Shown here: in pieces, positions 6,420 to 8,879 of the stretch | Numbering within the stretch: position 1 is the stretch's first letter | How the letters are laid out: every line of letters starts with the position of its first letter | NCBI GenBank assembly: GCA_018064575.1 | Contig: JAGHUZ010000189.1 | Location: 1-8,879, forward strand | Origin: Candidatus Minthomonas equi | Lineage (GTDB): Bacteria; Bacteroidota; Bacteroidia; Bacteroidales; UBA932 | Direction: 5' to 3' | Length of the DNA stretch: 8,879 nt | Notes under the pieces: generated by a model | What the model was told of the DNA's origin: nothing | Database searches by the model: none | What the model saw: only the letters and a program-made list of their open reading frames with translations | Translations under genes and position numbers: made by a program

Positions 6420-8105
6420 TCAGATGTTTTCGTTTGAAAATATGGAACATTCCGCCTTGAATGAATCTGTCTTTCCGTCACGGACAGTCTCTTCGAAAGA
6501 GCATAACAGTACCGTGCGCGCTTCTCCTGTGGAAATTAGTTTTCTGGCATCTCTCATCGCCCACGTGGTCGAATCCTGCCCTTGGGAGTAGGTGATGTTG
6601 TATCCGTGGCAGCCTGTACTGATGGCTATGGCGGAGCCAACGGTATTGTGGGTGCTCTGCATAAATATCGTGGGCCTGAGATGTTCTTCGGCATTCGTAA
6701 AAATATCATCCAGAAACAGAGCGCTCATTTCCAGCATTCCGCCTCCTGTAGCACTGATTATAGCATCCGGACGGGATATGCCAGCCTCCTTCATAGCGAG
6801 GAATGCTGACAGCAGGCAGGCTTTCATCATTTTGCAAAGCCTCCTGCTTTCCATCGGTGACATAAATTCCTTCAGTTCGCCAAGCCGTTCTTCCGAGTCG
6901 ATGGTTATGGTCGAAACTCTTTTCACAGGGAATTTGTCTTCATATGGTATGGAACAGGAAGCAGGTGGATATTTGCCGATGATAAGCGAAGAATCATTCC
7001 CTCCGAATCCGAAAGCATTGCACATTATGTGGTCCGAATTGACTCCCGAAACGCCTGAAGATGGAATGATGCCATCAGGCATCGCGTTATTCCACCCGAT
7101 GGAAGCCGGAATGAAGTTATTCCGCATAGACAATATGCATATGACCGTTTCTATGGCACCGGAGGCTGAAGTGGTATGGCCGGTATATGATTTTGTGCTG
7201 GAAATTTCGGGAATGGCATCGCCGAACACCCGTTTGAAGGCAGCGGTTTCCGAGGCATCGTTGTCAGGGGTAGCGGTACCGTGGGCGTTGACGTACTTGA
7301 TATCGGATGCTTTAAGCCCGGCGGTGCGGAGAGCTCCGGTCATAGCATAAAATGCTCCATCACCATTTGGGGAAGTGGCGGTCTGATGAAAGGCATCGCA
7401 GCAATTGGCATAGCCTTCGATGTATGCGAGAGCATTTTCCACATCCTTTTGCAATACCAGAAATGCGGCTCCCTCCCCGAGGTTGAGTCCTGCACGGGTG
7501 TCATCAAAGGGGCGGCAACGCTCACGGTCAAGAATCATCAGGGAATTGAATCCGTTCAGATGAAAACGTGTCAGAGGTTCGGAACCTCCGACTATCGCGA
7601 TGTCGGCTTCCCCGCGCATAAGGAGGTCAGAGCCGAGCATAATGGCATTGAGTGCGGAGGAACAGGCAGTGCAGACAGTACAGCATTCCGCATTTTTCAG
7701 CCCGGCATATTCAGCGATTTCTTCAGTGCTTTTCCCGCATTGGTTGCCGTGGGGTGAATTGGACTCTTCCGCGATGTCCATTACCCCGACGGTAGTGCCG
7801 GAAATGAGTGCCACCCTTTTCCCGGCGGGATGGATTTTTGCCTGCCGCAATGCTTCTTTTACGGCTATGGCTCCCATTGCTGATGTCCGGCACAGTGGTG
7901 CGTCACCCGTTATTCCGAGGATGTCTTTCATCTCCTCCGTCGAAAGACACACTTCTCCGACCGGAAGGTCATCGTGAACGGTATGCAGGTGTCTCATCTT
8001 TCCGATACCGGATTTTCTGTTCAATAGAGAGTGGAGAACAGCTTGCGAATCGTTGCCGATGGCACAGATAACACCCATTCCCGTTACTGAAATGATACCG
8101 CTCAT
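6420..8105 (-). CDS. Beta-ketoacyl-ACP synthase fused to a C-terminal ketosynthase-like (chain-length-factor-like) domain
   Basis: The protein is 561 residues, well above the roughly 400-residue size of FabF-type enzymes. Residues 1-378 are a full ketosynthase: the nucleophile is Cys148 in CTACSSALNA, His275 lies in VNAHGTATPDND, and His310 lies in STKSYTGHTTSASG. The FGFGGN glycine motif is at 365-370. It should condense malonyl-ACP units onto an ACP-bound acyl chain. A linker of about 20 residues leads to a second domain (about 396-555) resembling the N-terminal half of a ketosynthase. That domain contains MQSTHNTVGSAIAISTGCHGYN; Cys499 falls about where a nucleophile would sit, but no His pair follows. 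By analogy with ketosynthase/chain-length-factor pairs of aryl polyene systems, the second domain may act as a tethered partner. The start overlaps the ACP stop by one base, and TGA lies 6 nt before the LolA-like gene. Confidence 0.93.
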   Translation of the reverse strand: MSGIISVTGMGVICAIGNDSQAVLHSLLNRKSGIGKMRHLHTVHDDLPVGEVCLSTEEMKDILGITGDAPLCRTSAMGAIAVKEALRQAKIHPAGKRVALISGTTVGVMDIAEESNSPHGNQCGKSTEEIAEYAGLKNAECCTVCTACSSALNAIMLGSDLLMRGEADIAIVGGSEPLTRFHLNGFNSLMILDRERCRPFDDTRAGLNLGEGAAFLVLQKDVENALAYIEGYANCCDAFHQTATSPNGDGAFYAMTGALRTAGLKASDIKYVNAHGTATPDNDASETAAFKRVFGDAIPEISSTKSYTGHTTSASGAIETVICILSMRNNFIPASIGWNNAMPDGIIPSSGVSGVNSDHIMCNAFGFGGNDSSLIIGKYPPASCSIPYEDKFPVKRVSTITIDSEERLGELKEFMSPMESRRLCKMMKACLLSAFLAMKEAGISRPDAIISATGGGMLEMSALFLDDIFTNAEEHLRPTIFMQSTHNTVGSAIAISTGCHGYNITYSQGQDSTTWAMRDARKLISTGEARTVLLCSFEETVRDGKTDSFKAECSIFSNENI

Positions 8106-8362
8106 TACTTCGTTCTGTTCCGGCTGATGTATTCTGCGATGGAATGGATACTTGTGAAAATTTCTTTTCCCTGTTCGGGGCTGGACAGTTTTATGCCGTA
8201 ATTCTTGTCGAGAATGACTATGAGTTCCAGGGCATCGATGGAATCGAGGCCGAGCCCATCTCCGAAGAGGGGGGCATCATTGTCAATCTGCTCCGGTGTC
8301 ATATCTTCGAGATACAGTGCATCGATGAGCTGTTGTTTCAGTGAGAGGATAAGTTCTTCCAT
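8105..8362 (-). CDS. Acyl carrier protein of the polyene pathway
   Basis: This 85-residue acidic protein has the usual size for a stand-alone ACP. The phosphopantetheine site is in LGLDSIDALEL, with Ser41 as the expected attachment serine, preceded by the loop DAPLFGDGLG. It carries the growing acyl chain as a thioester between the ketosynthase and the dehydratase in the cytoplasm. The start at 8362 lies 4 nt after the upstream stop and is preceded by AT-rich sequence without a Shine-Dalgarno motif, as is common in Bacteroidota. Its TAA stop shares one base with the ATG of the next gene (TAATG), which suggests translational coupling to the ketosynthase. The location between ketosynthase-type genes argues for a pathway-dedicated ACP rather than the housekeeping one. 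Confidence 0.93.
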   Translation of the reverse strand: MEELILSLKQQLIDALYLEDMTPEQIDNDAPLFGDGLGLDSIDALELIVILDKNYGIKLSSPEQGKEIFTSIHSIAEYISRNRTK

Positions 8363-8366
8363 ATAT

Positions 8367-8879
8367 TCAATTTATCGTTTTTAATAATTCAAAATCCGCT
8401 TCATAATCATTTTCCGTTCCTGCATCCGCCCATCCGGTGATAAAGTATCGGGCAGGAGAATCCGCAATGACTGAATCTGTGATATCACGAATGAGTGAAT
8501 CGTCTCTCCGTGGAAGGATGATGAAACTGGTTTCACCCTTGATTCCGTATTGGAGAGCAAGTTCGCCCATTACGACATTGGGCAAAGTATTGATGAATAC
8601 TGACGGGCTCGGGTAGAAGGCATCGGAATTTCGGAATGATGCCAGATGCTGTCTGTCCGCCAGTATCGAACTGGTCTTGTTGAAAACTGTCATTGAGACT
8701 TCTTCGGAGGCGTGCTGTGGCAGTTTGTCCTTGATGAGCAGAGCTGTGGTGACATAGACGAGTCTGCTGAAGAGGTCCATCTTGTAGAATCTGGAATTGT
8801 CTGCGATGGATTTTTTATAGATTTCAACCAATGGAGTGGAACCCGGATTTTCGCACTTGATATGGATACGGTTCAGTAT
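8367..8879 (-). CDS. Ketosynthase-like N-terminal-domain protein, non-catalytic, 5' end cut by window edge
   Basis: The frame is open to the last base of the window, giving 170 visible residues. The visible N-terminus begins ILNRIHIKCENPG, so the TTG at 8831 is not needed as a start and the gene is probably only slightly longer upstream. The segment NTLPNVVMGELALQYGIKGE (visible residues 97-116) resembles the region around the nucleophile in ketosynthase-like N-terminal domains (Ketoacyl-synt_2 type). It is related in pattern to the C-terminal part of the ketosynthase encoded at 6420-8105. No Cys occurs near that motif and no ketosynthase His motifs are present, so it should not condense acyl chains itself. 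Inference: a structural or chain-length partner of the ketosynthase. It ends with TGA 4 nt before the ACP start, so the two genes are surely cotranscribed. The family call is moderately sure; the precise role is unknown. Confidence 0.72.
   Translation of the reverse strand: MLNRIHIKCENPGSTPLVEIYKKSIADNSRFYKMDLFSRLVYVTTALLIKDKLPQHASEEVSMTVFNKTSSILADRQHLASFRNSDAFYPSPSVFINTLPNVVMGELALQYGIKGETSFIILPRRDDSLIRDITDSVIADSPARYFITGWADAGTENDYEADFELLKTIN

Noticed and set aside
6592..7757. Long plus-strand open frames (252 and 158 codons) opposite the ketosynthase gene
   Set aside because: They lie antisense to a gene with unmistakable ketosynthase motifs, resemble no family I know, and overlap each other; they look like by-products of codon usage on the real strand.
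1..8879. tRNA, rRNA, CRISPR array, insertion sequence or attachment site
   Set aside because: I found no repeat-spacer array, transposase-like protein or long terminal repeats, and there is almost no non-coding space to hold RNA genes.

Overview
The window is one strand-uniform operon segment: everything I can support is on the minus strand, so transcription runs from about 8879 down to 1. The genes are packed tightly, with gaps of 4 and 6 nt and overlaps of 1, 4, 17 and 25 nt. Shine-Dalgarno sequences are absent or very weak. The protein set is a LolA-like carrier, an MMPL exporter with a methyltransferase-like tail, an NHRD-type acyltransferase and small ketosynthase-like N-terminal-domain proteins. 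Together these point to a Bacteroidota organism, probably Bacteroidales. The locus looks like an aryl polyene / flexirubin-type (type II polyketide-like) biosynthesis cluster.

In transcription order, the first part is the assembly line. It has a ketosynthase-like domain protein cut by the window edge (8367-8879), an acyl carrier protein (8105-8362), and a ketosynthase with intact Cys-His-His residues fused to a second ketosynthase-like half-domain (6420-8105). A LolA-like periplasmic protein (5817-6413) is followed by a hotdog-fold dehydratase (5456-5833). The second part is lipid attachment and export: a glycosyltransferase 2-PlsC acyltransferase fusion (3984-5480), a separate acyltransferase (2782-3924), and a 12-helix MMPL/RND-type exporter with a partial methyltransferase-like C-terminus (20-2785). 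A further gene probably begins at position 15 and runs out of the window.

Inferred division of labour: the ACP, ketosynthase and dehydratase extend a conjugated chain in the cytoplasm. The glycosyltransferase and acyltransferases link it to a sugar/lipid anchor at the inner membrane. The MMPL protein and the LolA-like protein move the lipid-linked product to the outer membrane. The ketoreductase, ammonia lyase, aryl-CoA ligase and thioesterase expected for such a pathway are not here and would have to lie in the flanks.

The most unusual non-coding structure is in the only sizeable intergenic gap (3925-3983). Nested inverted repeats there could form mutually exclusive hairpins, the last ending one base before the downstream AUG. 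Other points worth attention are the two domain fusions, the half-methyltransferase tail on the exporter, a Gln where FabZ has its catalytic Glu, and an Asn-Tyr instead of Asp-Tyr in the first half of the transporter.
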